This document shows, piece after piece, positions 21,896 through 33,731 of a stretch of 64,000 nt of DNA (the stretch's first letter is position 1; the number at the start of each line of letters is the position of its first letter). The DNA comes from Macrostomum hystrix (Eukaryota > Platyhelminthes > Macrostomidae), in contig CATNEN010000001.1 of assembly GCA_950097015.1 (NCBI GenBank), forward strand, positions 9,605,001 to 9,669,000, in the 5' to 3' direction. The notes under the pieces are model-generated. The model was not told the DNA's origin. It made no database searches and saw only the letters and a list, made by a program, of their open reading frames with translations. The position numbers and the translations under genes are program-made.

Positions 21896-24800
21896 TTAGC
21901 TTGTTTCCACATTAGCCGCAGCATCAGCCGCTGCCAACGCACTCTCCAAAAGTTTCAAGCCTTCAATAATTGTCTCCGGCTTTTTGTTGAGACAAATTCT
22001 CAGATAGCCGTGCCCAACAGTGGTCCGAAATTCTGCCGAATAAAACAGCGAAGCTGGAATGGCTGCTAGGCTGAAATGGCGAGTGATTGTCTCCACAATG
22101 GGCACGTCTGAAGCGGTGCCGAGTTCAAGCGGTTCAGTTAGAAGCGGCAATAGCCTTGGTGCCACCGGAATCAGCATAAACCACCCGCCATGAGGTAGCA
22201 CGCACGGCATTCCAAGTCGTGACAGCTCAGCCGCAGCCAAATCTCGATTCCTAACCAGATGGGCCTTCAATTCGGCTAGGCATGACGAAGCTGAATCATC
22301 ATCTACAGACAACCCAGCTGGTGAAATCTCTAAGCTGAGCACTCGACCAACAGCGGCCTGCAATAATCCGGAAACGCTATAGATCGCTTCACCTTGCACG
22401 GTGACCACGTGACGGATTAGCGAAGGCGGACCAACGCACCAACCAATGCGCCAGCCAGTGATGTTGAAACACTTGCCCGCACTGCCGATTGTGACGGTTC
22501 GTTCCCACATGCCTGCAGGATGAGACCAACTTGAGACTAGTAGATTTTGAGACCAATCTGACACATTCATCATTGGTTGATTTTGAGACCAATCTGACAC
22601 ATTCATCATTGGTAGATTTTGAGACCAATCTGACACATTCATCATTGGTTGCTTTTGAGACCAATCTGACACATTCATCATTGGTAGATTTTGAGACCAA
22701 TCTGATGCATTCATCATTGGTAGATTTTGAGACCAATCTGATACATTCATCATTGGTTGATTTTGAGACCAATCTGACACATTCATCATTGGTAGATTTT
22801 GAGACCAATCTGACACATTCATCATTGGTTGATTTTGAGACCAATCTGACACATTCATCATTGGTAGATTTTGAGACCAATCTGACACATTCATCATTGG
22901 TAGATTTTGAGACCAATCTGACACATTCATCATTGGTAGATTTTGAGACCAATCTGACACATTCATCATTGGTTGCTTTTGAGACCAATCTGACACATTC
23001 ATCATTGGTAGATTTTGAGACCAATCTGATGCATTCATCATTGGTAGATTTTGAGACCAATCTGATACATTCATCATTGGTTGATTTTGAGACCAATCTG
23101 ACACATTCATCATTGGTAGATTTTGAGACCAATCTGACACATTCATCATTGGTTGATTTTGAGACCAATCTGACACATTCATCATTGGTAGATTTTGAGA
23201 CCAATCTGACACATTCATCATTGGTAGATTTTGAGACCAATCTGACACATTCATCATTGGTTGATTTTGTGACCAATCTGACACATTCATCATTGGTAGA
23301 TTTTGAGACCAATCTGACACATTCATCATTGGTAGATTTTGAGACCAATCTGACACATTCATCATTGGTTGATTCTGAGACCAATCTGACACATTCATCA
23401 TTGGTAGATTTTGAGACCAATCTGACACATTCATCATTGGTAGATTTTGAGACCAATCTGATACATTCATCATTGGTTGATTTTGTGACCAATCTGACAC
23501 ATTCATCATTGGTAGATTTTGAGACCAATCTGATACATTCATTATTGGTAGATTTTGAGACCAATCTGACACATTCATCATTGGTAGATTTTGAGACCAA
23601 TCTGATACATTCATCATTGGTAGATTTTGAGACCAATCTGACACATTCATCATTGGTAGATTTTGAGACCAATCTGACACATTCATCATTGGTAGATTTT
23701 GAGACCAATCTGACACATTCATTATTGGTAGATTTTGAGACCAATCTGACACATTCATCATTGGTAGATTTTGAGACCAATCTGACACATTCATCATTGG
23801 TAGATTTTGAGACCAATCTGACACATTCATCATTTGTAGATTTTGAGACCAATCTGACACATACAACATTGGTTGATTTTGAGACCAATCTGACACATTC
23901 ATCATTGGTAGATTTTGAGACCAATCTGACACATTCATCATTGGTAGATTTTGAGACCAATCTGACACATTCATCATTTGTAGATTTTGAGACCAATCTG
24001 ACACATTCATCATTGGTAGATTTTGAGACCAATCTGATACATTCATCATTGGTTGATTTTGAGACCAATCTGACACATTCATCATTGGTTGATTTTGAGA
24101 CCAATCTGACACATTCATCATTGGTAGATTTTGAGACCAATCTGACACATTCATCATTGGTTGATTTTGAGACCAATCTGATACATTCATTATTGGTAGA
24201 TTTTGAGACCAATCTGATACATTCATCATTGGTTGATTTTGAGACCAATCTGACACATTCATCATTGGTTAATTTTGAGGCCAATCTGACACATTCATCA
24301 TTGGTTGATTTTGAGACCAATCTGACACATTCATCATTGGTAGATTTTGAGACCAATCTGACACATTCATCATTGGTAGATTTTGAGACCAATCTGACAC
24401 ATTCATCATTGGTAGATTTTGAGACCAATCTGACACATTCATCATTGGTAGATTTTGAGACCAATCTGACACATTCATCATTGGTAGATTTTGAGACCAA
24501 TCTGACACATTCATCATTGGTACTAGATTTTGAGACCAATCTGACACATTCATCATTGGTAGATTTTGAGACCAATCTGACACATTCATCATTGGTAGAT
24601 TTTGAGACCAATCTGACACATTCATCATTGGTAGATTTTGAGACCAATCTGACACATTCATCATTGGTTGATTTTGAGACCAATCTGACACATTCATCAT
24701 TGGTAGATTTTGAGACCAATCTGACACATTCATCATTGGTAGATTTTGAGACCAATCTGACACATTCATCATTGGTAGATTTTGAGACCAATCTGACACA

Positions 24801-26638
24801 TTCATCATTGGTAGATTTTGAGACCAATCTGATACATTCATTATTGGTAGATTTTGAGACCAATCTGACACATTCATCATTGGTAGATTTTGAGACCAAT
24901 CTGATACATTCATCATTGGTAGATTTTGAGACCAATCTGACACATTCATCATTGGTAGATTTTGAGACCAATCTGACACATTCATCATTGGTAGATTTTG
25001 AGACCAATCTGACACATTCATCATTGGTTGATTTTGAGACCAATCTGACACATTCATCATTGGTTGATTTTGAGACCAATCTGACACATTCATCATTGGT
25101 AGATTTTGAGACCAATCTGATACATTCATCATTGGTAGATTTTGAGACCAATCTGACACATTCATCATTGGTTGATTTTGAGACCAATCTGACATCGTAA
25201 TATAAAACTTTATATATTTAAACTTTTAACATTGATGAATATCGTTCGCACCTTCAATATTAGCCATTCTCTGTCGCTTTCCATCATCAGCAAGTGCTGT
25301 CCATTCGTACACATCGTCGCTGACGCAGACAACATCGAAGCGCTGACACAACTCGGCAAGCGCGGCCAGCTCCGACCTACTGTACACTTTTCCCAACGGA
25401 TTCTGTGGCGAGTTGAGCACTAGAAGTTTGGTACGATTCGAGAACGCATTGGTCAGTTGGTTGACATCCCAAACCCAATCATTTGCGCTTGTGATATTCT
25501 TGTTATCATTGGCAGGGGGAGGTCGCAGTGATACGAACACTGGTTTAGCTCCGGCAGCGCGTACCATGGACGGATAGCTATCGTAGTACGGCTCAATAAT
25601 CACCACCTCGTCGCCAGGATTAACAAATGCGTTGAATGCGTTGAACAAACAACCCTTGGGAAAGTGTAAATAAAGGCTTATTAAAAACTTTCTCGTGCTA
25701 ATTTAACAGGCAATCGAAGCAAGTTTTTACTTGTAATACCAATTTAATAGACAAGTAGTTTTCTAAAAACACACTTGCCTTCAAAATCCATAAAAATTCC
25801 TAAAATAGCAATGCAAATCCGGAAAAACTACGTAAGAACAAACGAAAAAGCTTTCCGTTTAAATTAAGACTAGACAAGCACACACCCAACCAATCACAAC
25901 GCGCCAATGGGGTACGAAAGCTTCTAACGTGCGATTAGGCGAGGGTAATTAACTATTTAACAACCAATCAGATTTAAAAGGAAAATTTCAGGAATGCTAG
26001 ATAATGGGGTTGTGTATAAGGAAAACAGGGAATGTATTACTACCCAAGTCAGCAGGTTTTCAACCAAAAGTGACTACAGCTAAACGAAATTAAAAAATGT
26101 TTCATAATTTATTGTTTAGTTATATTTTACCTGAGCTCCAACGCCAACAGAAATGCTACCATCAGTTGGTTGAATTTGACGACCGAATTCAATGCTGTAA
26201 ATCTTGGCCAACGCAGATACAAGTTCTGCATGGCCCACCAGAGGTGCATACTGATGCTGTATTGCTGACGCCTTTGGACTTAATCTGGCTTCTTCTAATA
26301 TGGCCTCAAGAGCTGCAGAAACTGCCTCGGGTGGATTGTAATCTGGTGCACCCTGCATCAGAATGGAAGTGCTTGTGGTAATCTACTTTTGTAGTTCAGT
26401 AAAACAATAAATTTCATTTATTTGCTACAAATACTTACTTGACCAAGATTGATCTTTGCATATTTGTCAGCTAAAACTTTGCATGATGACCTGCAGTAAA
26501 ATATAAGAAAAATACTGCTTTGTTTTTATTGAGTAACAGAACTTAAAAATAATGAAATGTAAAAAGACAAAAAACTAACCACAAATTCTTTGTCACATGG
26601 GAGTATCTATTTGCAATCACAAACTTTTCTGATGACAT
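21896..26638 (-). CDS. Kynurenine aminotransferase-like, gene 2
   Basis: Five exons close in phase: 26638-26580 (MSSEKFVIANRYSHV...), 26490-26439, 26352-26131, 25654-25252 and 22512-21896, encoding 450 residues. Family features: AKINLGQGAPDYNPP, IQHQYAPLVGHAEL, VIIEPYYDSYPSM, NSPQNPLGK, VSDDVYEW, and GSAGKCFNITGWRIGW with the PLP lysine at ~259. The C-terminus has AAIPASLFYS and YLRICLNKKPE with the conserved Arg. Exon 2 is 52 nt in both paralogues and ends at the same NLGQ position, proving common ancestry; exons 3 and 5 here each correspond to two exons in gene 1 or are otherwise rearranged. Substitutions at usually conserved sites (S-P-Q-N for T-P-N-N, D for E after SD) suggest changed substrate choice. 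Intron 4 holds a 2.7 kb minisatellite. Confidence 0.87.
22530..25197. repeat. Minisatellite, 36-bp unit, ~74 copies
   Basis: Very uniform units with core GATTTTGAGACCAATCTGAC followed by ACATTCATCATTGGT. Because the period is a multiple of 3 and has no stop, reading frames of 889-932 codons run through on both strands; the 5' part of the frame reaching into exon 5 of aminotransferase gene 2 is such an artefact. Copy variants (TTGA/TAGA, TGATACA, TTATTGG) form repeated blocks. It fills intron 4 of gene 2. Confidence 0.97.
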
Positions 26639-27684
26639 TTATTTTTTTATTGAATTTTTGGCTGGAAGTTATAGTAAATAAAAAAGTACAAATTGAAGTC
26701 GGGCATAATATTATGCATACTATTTACTGAAATAAAAATTGTGTAACATTCTTACCCATGAGTTGCACGACAAAAAGTAGAGAAAACATTTATTTATTCG
26801 AGAGTATAAACTACAAATAAAAAATAAAGCTCATAGTTTCTTTATTGTTTCCAGTAATCGAATAGCAAGAAGCTTAAAATGCTACATACATGATACATTA
26901 GGGTTATTTCTATATAATTAGTTTGTCCAAATAGTATTATTTATGCTTAAAGACTGCCTAAAATTAACATGACATAATGTACCAACTTAAATCAATGAAA
27001 TAATTAAGTTGTGCTATTTACTTTTAAAGCAAAAAATAATTTCTGAACAAGAAGAGTGTATAGGGAATAAAAACAAAAAGCCTAAACTCATTTGACTCAG
27101 AAGTCTATGTGTTTCTATTTGATGTCGAAAAAATGATGCTTAACAAAATAACAAGAGCGTTTCTTAAAGAAATGTCTTCGCAATAATAGCTAATTGAATG
27201 CAGATCAAGACTAAAAATTATTGATTTTTCATTCCCAGTAACTATTTGTTAGAGATCTCGCATACGTCTACTATGAATAGTGAATAGGCCTACTATGTGG
27301 ACATGGGTTATGTAAGCAAGTGCTAGCTAAATTAAAATCCATGGCCTAGAAAACTAATCATATTTACAAATTTATTAGGTTATTAAGTTATTTTATATAT
27401 AACAAGAAACTCTCAGTGATGCTTTTTTTAGGTCTCAAATGACAGATTATGGTAAATAAACGTATTCTCGCAAATATTTTACCCGTTTCTCTATCATTTA
27501 TCTTATTCAACGAGGGGCACATAGTATATTCTCGGAAAACTGGTCAAGTTAAATTTGCACACATCTATCACTAAATGTATCTAAATAAATGTTGGACTTT
27601 AGGTACAGTCCTATTGTGAAAATAGTTATTGTATATATTTTAAGTTATTTAATATTTTACATTTTCCCATTACTTCTTTGTTTG
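26639..27684. other. AT-rich intergenic DNA
   Basis: About 1 kb of AT-rich DNA upstream of aminotransferase gene 2. It should contain that gene's promoter. No other feature recognised. Confidence 0.5.
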
Positions 27685-28329
27685 TTATATAATGCGCAAT
27701 TGGAATTTGCCGACTGTGATCTGCAGGAACTCACCAAACTTCTCTTTAGTCATGCCCTTATCATAAATTTGGTAGTGCACGACACCGACACCTGGACAAA
27801 TGGCCAAGCAGACGGTAACTCGAAGTCCTTTTTGAGTAGCCACTTGCCTGTATACGCGTTCACCACGTCGAGAGCGCCATATTGATCGTCTCATCCATTT
27901 ATTAAAGCAAATTCATCGATGAAAATCTTATAGCCTGATACGAAATCGACAGAACAAAGCCTCTCGCAAAACTCTCTCCGCGATTCGATCACACGAGGGG
28001 AGTTGCGATCTGCAGGGAGATCTCGTGCCAACTTAGTGGGATACACGAGCTCCATCAAGCTTAACGCTGATCGTTTTCTCCGTTACGTGCGGCTTTTCTG
28101 GGAGTTGCTGGCGGAGATTAGCATTCATTTTTTTAGCGTGATAAGCGGATTCGCTTAGATGAGGCCAAGTACGTGGGCCTGCATTTCTCCATCCCACTTG
28201 AATCGTTTGGCTCCCCCCTTGGGCTGCTTTTGAGCGCTTCCGGCCTGACCTCACAATTGTGTACGCCGTTGACCTCTTGACTCCAAGTTGGCGCGCCAGT
28301 TCCACAAAGTCATCCCCATGATTCCACAA
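27685..28329 (-). pseudogene. Tc1/mariner-like transposase relic
   Basis: Reading the minus strand, 28329-28033 has an HTH-like start (ELARQLGVKRSTAYTIVRSG). After a frame change the sequence continues with ADRNSPRVIESRREFCERL and then FVSGYKIFIDEFALINKWMR, the first catalytic Asp of the DDE/D domain in the usual IDE context. It goes on through RGERVYRQVATQKGLRV to KEKFGEFLQ and stops near 27690. The second Asp and final acidic residue are absent. At least one frameshift plus the missing C-terminal half make it non-functional. Ends and terminal repeats were not found. Confidence 0.75.
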
Positions 28330-28824
28330 GCAGCCTTGATGATACGGTCTCTGTCACTTGCTTACAGTAGAGTACCGACGAGGCTGCTGTTCAACGATAT
28401 CTTCATCGACTTCTGCTTCAAATTCATCATCGATTCCCTTCTTCTTCCAGCAATTCATCGTCTTCTTCAATCTGATCTTCAGCATTCATATCGTTTCTTG
28501 TTGCGCAAAGATTGCACAGTTATGCAGTGCAGGAAAATAAAAAAATTGATTAATGTAATAAAAATTGTATCTGTGTCAAAAATCTCTGTTGAAATAGAAT
28601 GTGACATTGTTTCCTTTGAAGTTCAAGTTTGCGCGTGCGCGTCACTTGGGGACAATTTAGGCCATAGACAGTCTGAATTGAATTTCTTCTGTTTCAATAG
28701 AAAGGGACTTTGTTTGAACTGAATTTCCGCAAGCGCTGATATTTCTTAAAGTGTTTGAATTGAAGTTTTGTTTGTTTCTTTTGAACTAGACTTTGTTAAA
28801 AATAGGAGGTCAAATGTATGTTAC
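28330..28824. other. Intergenic DNA between two transposon relics
   Basis: No coding feature recognised. Short similar phrases (TTGAATTGAA, TTTGTTTGAACTG) recur near 28675-28790. Confidence 0.4.
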
Positions 28825-29055
28825 ATATGGCTCAGAAAGTGAGTTCAAATTCATCAGCCACTGCCCATGCAGTAGTCTATGGCCGGCTGGCTCAGAAAGT
28901 GAGTTTGATTTCGACAGTTCAAATACACCAAAAAGTATGGTGGCTATATAAGGTAAATTAAGGTAAAAAGTGAGTGAATATGAGGGTGGGTATGAGGTGG
29001 AGGGTTTAAGAGTTTAACTCAATTTGTTAGTAGTGTAAATGAAATGAAGTTAGGC
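28825..29055 (+). repeat. Left member of a ~200-bp inverted-repeat pair
   Basis: Begins ATATGGCTCAGAAAGTGAG; about the first 105 bp match the reverse complement of 34289-34393 with few differences. After a ~50 bp extra segment, similarity resumes (GAGGTGGAGGGTTTA, AGTTAAACTCAAT-like, TTAGTA, GAAGTTAGGC) to 29055. GGCTCAGAAAGTGAGTT occurs twice inside (28829 and 28889), like subterminal binding-site repeats. Sequences outside the two repeats do not match, so the outer boundary is sharp. Confidence 0.88.
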
Positions 29056-29056
29056 G

Positions 29057-30824
29057 TGCTGCATCTTCTGTGGCGACGGCAGACCGCAGACGCACCCGAA
29101 ACGCCACTTCCTGAGGAGGCACGCGGAGGAGGCTGTGCGCCAATTCCGACTCGAGGATGCCCCAGTCAAGGTGCGGCCGTCCGAGGCATCTTGGGCAGCG
29201 GCGTCAGCCAAGCAGCGTGCCCAGATGGTCTGGCTCTGCCTGACGTGCAGCAACCACACGCGCAGCTCAGCCAACACTGAGCATGTACACGCGTGCCCAG
29301 CCTGCGGCAAGGTGCTGCGTAGGACAGCAAGGCAGCACAGTTGTCCAGCAGTGCCAGCTGTTGTCGCTACCGTTGCTGTGGAACACCAGCAGCCACCGCC
29401 TCCGCAGCAGATGCCACCACCGCCTCCGCAGCTGCCTTCAGAGGCAAAACCAGCTGAATACGAGGCTGGGTCTCTGTTGGCCGAGCTCTACAGCATCGCC
29501 GCGCCCTCCGTTGACGGTCGACAGTCAGCGGCCAGTGCTCGGCTGTCGTCAGCCAGCCGTCCAGCCGTCCGGCGACGCCTATTTGACCCGACTGCGCCGC
29601 TGCTGCTGATGTCCTCACAGGAGGCCCCCGTAGTCGCTGACGATGAGGATGATGGAGACTACGATGTCGGCTTGCAGGAGCTGCTGCCCGGAACCAGCAT
29701 CAGAATGCGGACGCTGCCGACGGTCCAGACGGTGGCAGCAGAGTCTTCCTCTTCGGCTGCCTGTCTGCAGTTGGCGGTGCAGGCCACCAAGGCAGCACTT
29801 TGTCGTCCCAGCACGTCATCGGCTGTGCTGTCAGCTGCACAGAGGCCGCTAGTGAAGCTGGCAGCTACCCGGCCGAGGCAGCGTCGAGCAGCTGCAGCAA
29901 AGTGGACTGCTGCAAAGAGAAGGCTGGCTAATGCCGAATTCTACCGGCTTCGACTCGCAGTCTTCGGGCCAGACCTGCAGGACGATGACAAAGAGACGAC
30001 GGCTTCGCCAAAAAAGCAGCAGCAGCAAAAGCAGCAGAGTCGATGTCGACACTTTCGCACGTCGCCCCCTGTGAAGCCGTGCCACTAGAGCTGCTGCAGC
30101 CGTTGGGTGACCGGCCCAGCATCTCCGCAACGGTGGAACGCCTGCGGGAGCTGTGGTGGAGGGACCCATCGCGGGCCAGGATTGCGGCCAACTTGTGCCA
30201 CCAGCAGCGTTGGCGCGACATAAGTCGCCCTCCACCATTGGCTCCATCCAGCAGTCTGTGAGCAGGTTAGCTGCGCAGCTGGAGATGGACAGCCACCCTC
30301 GGCCAGAAGATCTGACGGTAATCTACTACGTGACTGCTGCAGTTGCCCGCAAGTTTCTGCAGAATCGGAGGTGCGACTCCTGCAGAGAGCTCCTTCTGGA
30401 ACAGGAAGAGGTGCTCCCGTTGTAGGCCGATTGGGTGCCGACTGAGGCGTCGTCCTTCTTCGAGCAAATCAACCGAGGAGGTTTGTGCCAGCCAACTGAA
30501 CTGGCTTTCGCCCTAGCTACGCATTACTGGAAAATCTTCGAGGAGATCCGGCGGAAGGAATCCCTTCGCAGGGTTTTCCTGACAGTGCAGCAGCAGCAGC
30601 AGGTGTTCTGTGGGCTCGTGGATGAGATGGCCGACGAAGATATCTTTCTGGAGTCCTTCATGCAACTGGTGACTTGCACACATGGCCACGATGTGAAGGC
30701 AGGCCTGGCCAAGGCTTTTTGCAACTGCATGATGAAGAATCTGGCCAAGAGCTGGAGCTCTCCAGCCGCGAAGGCGGAAAGAAGAGAAAGATCGCCAAGC
30801 TGTCCGGCCTCTCTGCCATGAATT
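29057..30824 (+). pseudogene. Broken transposase-like gene with zinc-finger N-terminus
   Basis: The frame opening at 29057 reads CCIFCGDG...HPKRHFLRRH, then MVWLCLTCSNHT...HACPACGKVLRRTARQHSCP, two Cys/His clusters that look like zinc fingers, followed by a Pro/Gln-rich and Ala-rich linker to a stop at 30088. Another frame continues at 30153 with DLTVIYYVTAAVARKFL and NRRCDSCRELL, a TAG at 30423, and FFEQINRGGLCQPTELAFAL to about 30821. The last part resembles the C-terminal region shared by P-element/THAP-type and related transposases (YVAG-ARK, CxxC, GGL-PS). The frame changes and stop suggest decay, though an intron near 30060-30150 is not excluded. It starts at the inner edge of the left inverted repeat. 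Confidence 0.55.
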
Positions 30825-30829
30825 GACAT

Positions 30830-31325
30830 TATTTTTTATTTGCTATTTCCATTTAAAAGTATTTTCTATATTATTTTCTACATAAAATTTAGCATTTTAT
30901 AAAAGCATTTGTGCATTGCTCAGACCTAAATATATGAGGCCTAGGCCTATGTTATCTAATAATGAGGCTGAGATTACTTTATTCATTGCACTAACATCTC
31001 AATTCGAATCGTTTTGGCCACCGATGTGATTTAAGTCGGTCACTAGACCCCCCAAAAAGATCGATTTCCCACTGGTTTCTCATACATTAGTTGGCAATGG
31101 TTGCCACACTAAGGTAGATGCGGGCTGGGCGTTTCCAGTCCAGATTGCTATATATAGAAGTCCCTGATTCATCCATGATCTGAGCGCAGTAGCTTTAAAA
31201 CTTGTGGGACATATTTGTTGTCTATGGCCAAAAGTATGATAGCTACATAGCCTTTTGCTTAGTAGATAATTGAGTTTGTCCGCGAACTTTCTGAACAACC
31301 CTCGTATTATGACACCCTCTCTCAT
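30830..31325. other. Non-coding interval upstream of the glycosyltransferase
   Basis: AT-rich up to about 31070, then mixed sequence. It should include the promoter or 5' UTR of the downstream gene; no motif could be assigned. Confidence 0.4.
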
Positions 31326-31357
31326 TCAGTTTGGTTGGAACGCAGGCCGTGGACAAT

Positions 31358-33731
31358 ATGCTTCGAGGAGCTCTGCTGCCATTGCTAGCTGGAGGTCGCA
31401 TGAGACGCCATGTAATGCTGATAGCCTTGCTCAGTTTGCTCAGCCTTACCGCTTTGCTTTTTCTAATGCGAAGCAGCAAGATGAGCAGTCCAGATGGAAT
31501 TGTGCGAATATTTCACCAATCTTGGAAGACCACCAAGCTGCCGCCGCGCTTCCACCGCTGGTCGAAGACTTTCTCCACCTGTTTGCCGGGCTGGAAGCGA
31601 AAACTCTGGACTGATGAAGACAACGAGAACTTGGTTGCTAAGCACTTTCCCTGGTTCCTGCCAACCTACAAGAAGCTTAACCAGCCAGTGGAGCGGGCAG
31701 ATGTATCTCGCCTGTTCTACATGTACAAGTACGGTGGAGTTTATTGCGACTTGGACTGCGAGTGCCTTAACCCTTTCGACCACCTATTTGCCAACGTCAG
31801 CTTGGCTTTCGGGGCTATGGCGGGCCACTCAACTGGGCCTGAAGACGAAAGGTAGGAAAATAGTCCAATTTCAAGTGTATTTTGCATCTCATTGTCTAAT
31901 CTCAGTGTCTAATCTCAGTGTCTAATCTCATTGTCTAATCTCAGTGTCTAATCTCATTGTCTAATCTCAGTGTCTAATCTCAGTGCCTGTTTGTCACCCT
32001 GCCTATGCCTGTTTGTCACCCTGCCTATGCCTGTTTGTCATCCTGCCTATGCCTGTTTGTCACCCTGCCTATGCCTGTTTGTCACCCTGCCTATGCCTGT
32101 TTGTCATCCTGCCTATGCCTGTTTGTCACCCTGACTATGCCTGTTTGTCACCCTGCAAATGCCTGTTTGTCATCCTGCCTATGCCTGTTTGTCACCTGCC
32201 TATGCCTGTTTGTCACCCTGCCTATGCCTGTTTGTCATCCTGCATATGCCTGTTTGTCATCCTGCCTATGCCTGTTTGTCACCCTGCATATGCCTGTTTG
32301 TCATCCTGCCTATGCCTGTTTGTCACCCTGCATATGCCTGTTTGTCACCCTGCCTATGCCTGTTTGTCACCCTGCCTATGCCTGTTTGTCATCCTGCCTA
32401 TGCCTGTTTGTCACCCTGCATATGCCTGTTTGTCACCCTGCCTATGCCTGTTTGTCACCCTGCCTATGCCTGTTTGTCATCCTGCCTATGCCTGTTTGTC
32501 ACCTGCCTATGCCTGTTTGTCATCCTGCCTATGCCTGTTTGTCACCCTGCATATGCCTGTTTGTCACCCTGCCTATGCCTGTTTGTCATCCTGCCTATGC
32601 CTGTTTGTCACCCTGCCTATGCCTGTTTGTCACCCTGCCTATGCCTGTTTGTCATCCTGCCTATGCCTGTTTGTCACCCTGCATATGCCTGTTTGTCACC
32701 CTGCCTATGCCTGTTTGTCATCCTGCCTATGCCTGTTTGTCATCCTGCCTATGCCTGTTTGTCATCCTGCATATGCCTGTTTGTCACCCTGCATATGCCT
32801 GTTTGTCACCCTGCCTATGCCTGTTTGTCATCCTGCCTTTGTCGACATTCGTTTGGGATTCATCGATTTTCGCCTATGAGGGCCACGCCCAAGGCACAGT
32901 GAGAGTGTACACTGCCTGACGATGAAAAAGTCTGGATAGTTGTACATACCTGTGTGCGTGCGTTCTCTGGAATCAGTGGAAGGGGCAGAATGGCCACCTC
33001 ACTGGCACTAATAAGAGTCAAGTTTCAGTTAAACGCCTGCATATGTGCATACCCTCTTCAAAAAAAACCTTTTAAATTGTGAGTTCTTAAAACACAGAAT
33101 ATAGAACGTGTATGTATGATTGACAGGCTGACAGGTATGGTGTAAGGAGGTTTCATTTTTCATTGCAATAAGTGTGTTCACGTCGCACGTATTTGAGCCA
33201 CTTCAAGACACGATCAATAAATGCACAATGACACTAACATATGTTTAGGCCCCGTTATTAAGTGTTGTAGCCATGTGTCACTATCCATAGCAGCATACTA
33301 ATAGTTAATTCAATGACCGAATCGCGCCCAGGTACATGGTGGAAGGCCAAATCGAGAACAGTTTCATGTACAGCGTGCCCGGACATCCATTCGTGATGGA
33401 GCTGATCAAACAGGTGGAGCAGAAGCCATTTGGATCACCCGAGGACACAACAGGCCCCTACCTGCTGATGCGGGCTATTAATAAGCGACGAAAATCACCT
33501 GGTGGCATGCCGGCCACCTATCGCGGCATGAAGTACCTGACAATATTTCCGCCGAATTACTTCAATCCGTTCACATGGCTCGGCCGTACCGAGCCCTCAT
33601 GTAAGGACAAGGGCAGATTCACTCGAGATGAAGAGGACCGCTGTCGAGCAGCGTTCAAGAACTCCAGCTTCGTTCTGCAATACCACACTCAGGTGTGGCT
33701 TGCAGGTGGCCAATATGTTAACCATGCTTAA
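31358..33731 (+). CDS. GT32-type glycosyltransferase with DxD motif, type II membrane protein
   Basis: Exon 1 is 31358-31851 (GAAAG|GTAGGA, phase 2) and exon 2 is 33332-33731 (GCGCCCAG|G), giving 297 residues. A short N-tail is followed by a hydrophobic segment (HVMLIALLSLLSLTALLFLM), a signal anchor for Golgi type II topology. Then come RIFHQSWKT, ERADVSRLFYMYKYGG and VYCDLDCECL, the latter holding the DxD metal/nucleotide-sugar motif of the DXD sugar-binding family related to yeast Och1. Exon 2 begins YMVEGQIENSFMYSVPGHPF and has TGPYLLMRAI near the end, as in the family. A later start at 31400 (MRRHVML) is also possible. Donor sugar and acceptor are unknown. The 1.5 kb intron holds a 22-bp minisatellite and a SINE fragment. 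Confidence 0.85.
31983..32845. repeat. Minisatellite, 22-bp unit
   Basis: About 39 copies with core CCTGCCTATGCCTGTTTGTC; C/T and CCT/CAT variants. In the intron of the glycosyltransferase. It is preceded at 31890-31983 by a short CTCAGTGTCTAAT repeat. Confidence 0.95.
32874..33010 (+). mobile_element. tRNA-derived SINE, family 1, copy E (3' half)
   Basis: Begins GAGGGCCACGCCCAAGGCAC and contains CTGCCTGACGATGAAAAAGT and TGTACATACCTGTGTG, matching the body of the other copies. Head and tail absent. Inserted at the end of the 22-bp array. Confidence 0.75.

Noticed and set aside
22389-25200. Open frames of 789-932 codons on both strands
   Set aside because: The 36-bp array is a multiple of 3 with no stops; the unit repeats as a fixed 12-residue motif and no other coding signal exists. 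Only 21896-22512 is kept as the true last aminotransferase exon.
29367-30261. Additional overlapping frames in the transposase-like relic
   Set aside because: GC-rich, low-complexity shadow frames; only the zinc-finger and C-terminal frames have family-like motifs.
31983-32919. Cys-rich open frames in three phases
   Set aside because: Made by the 22-bp array inside the glycosyltransferase intron.
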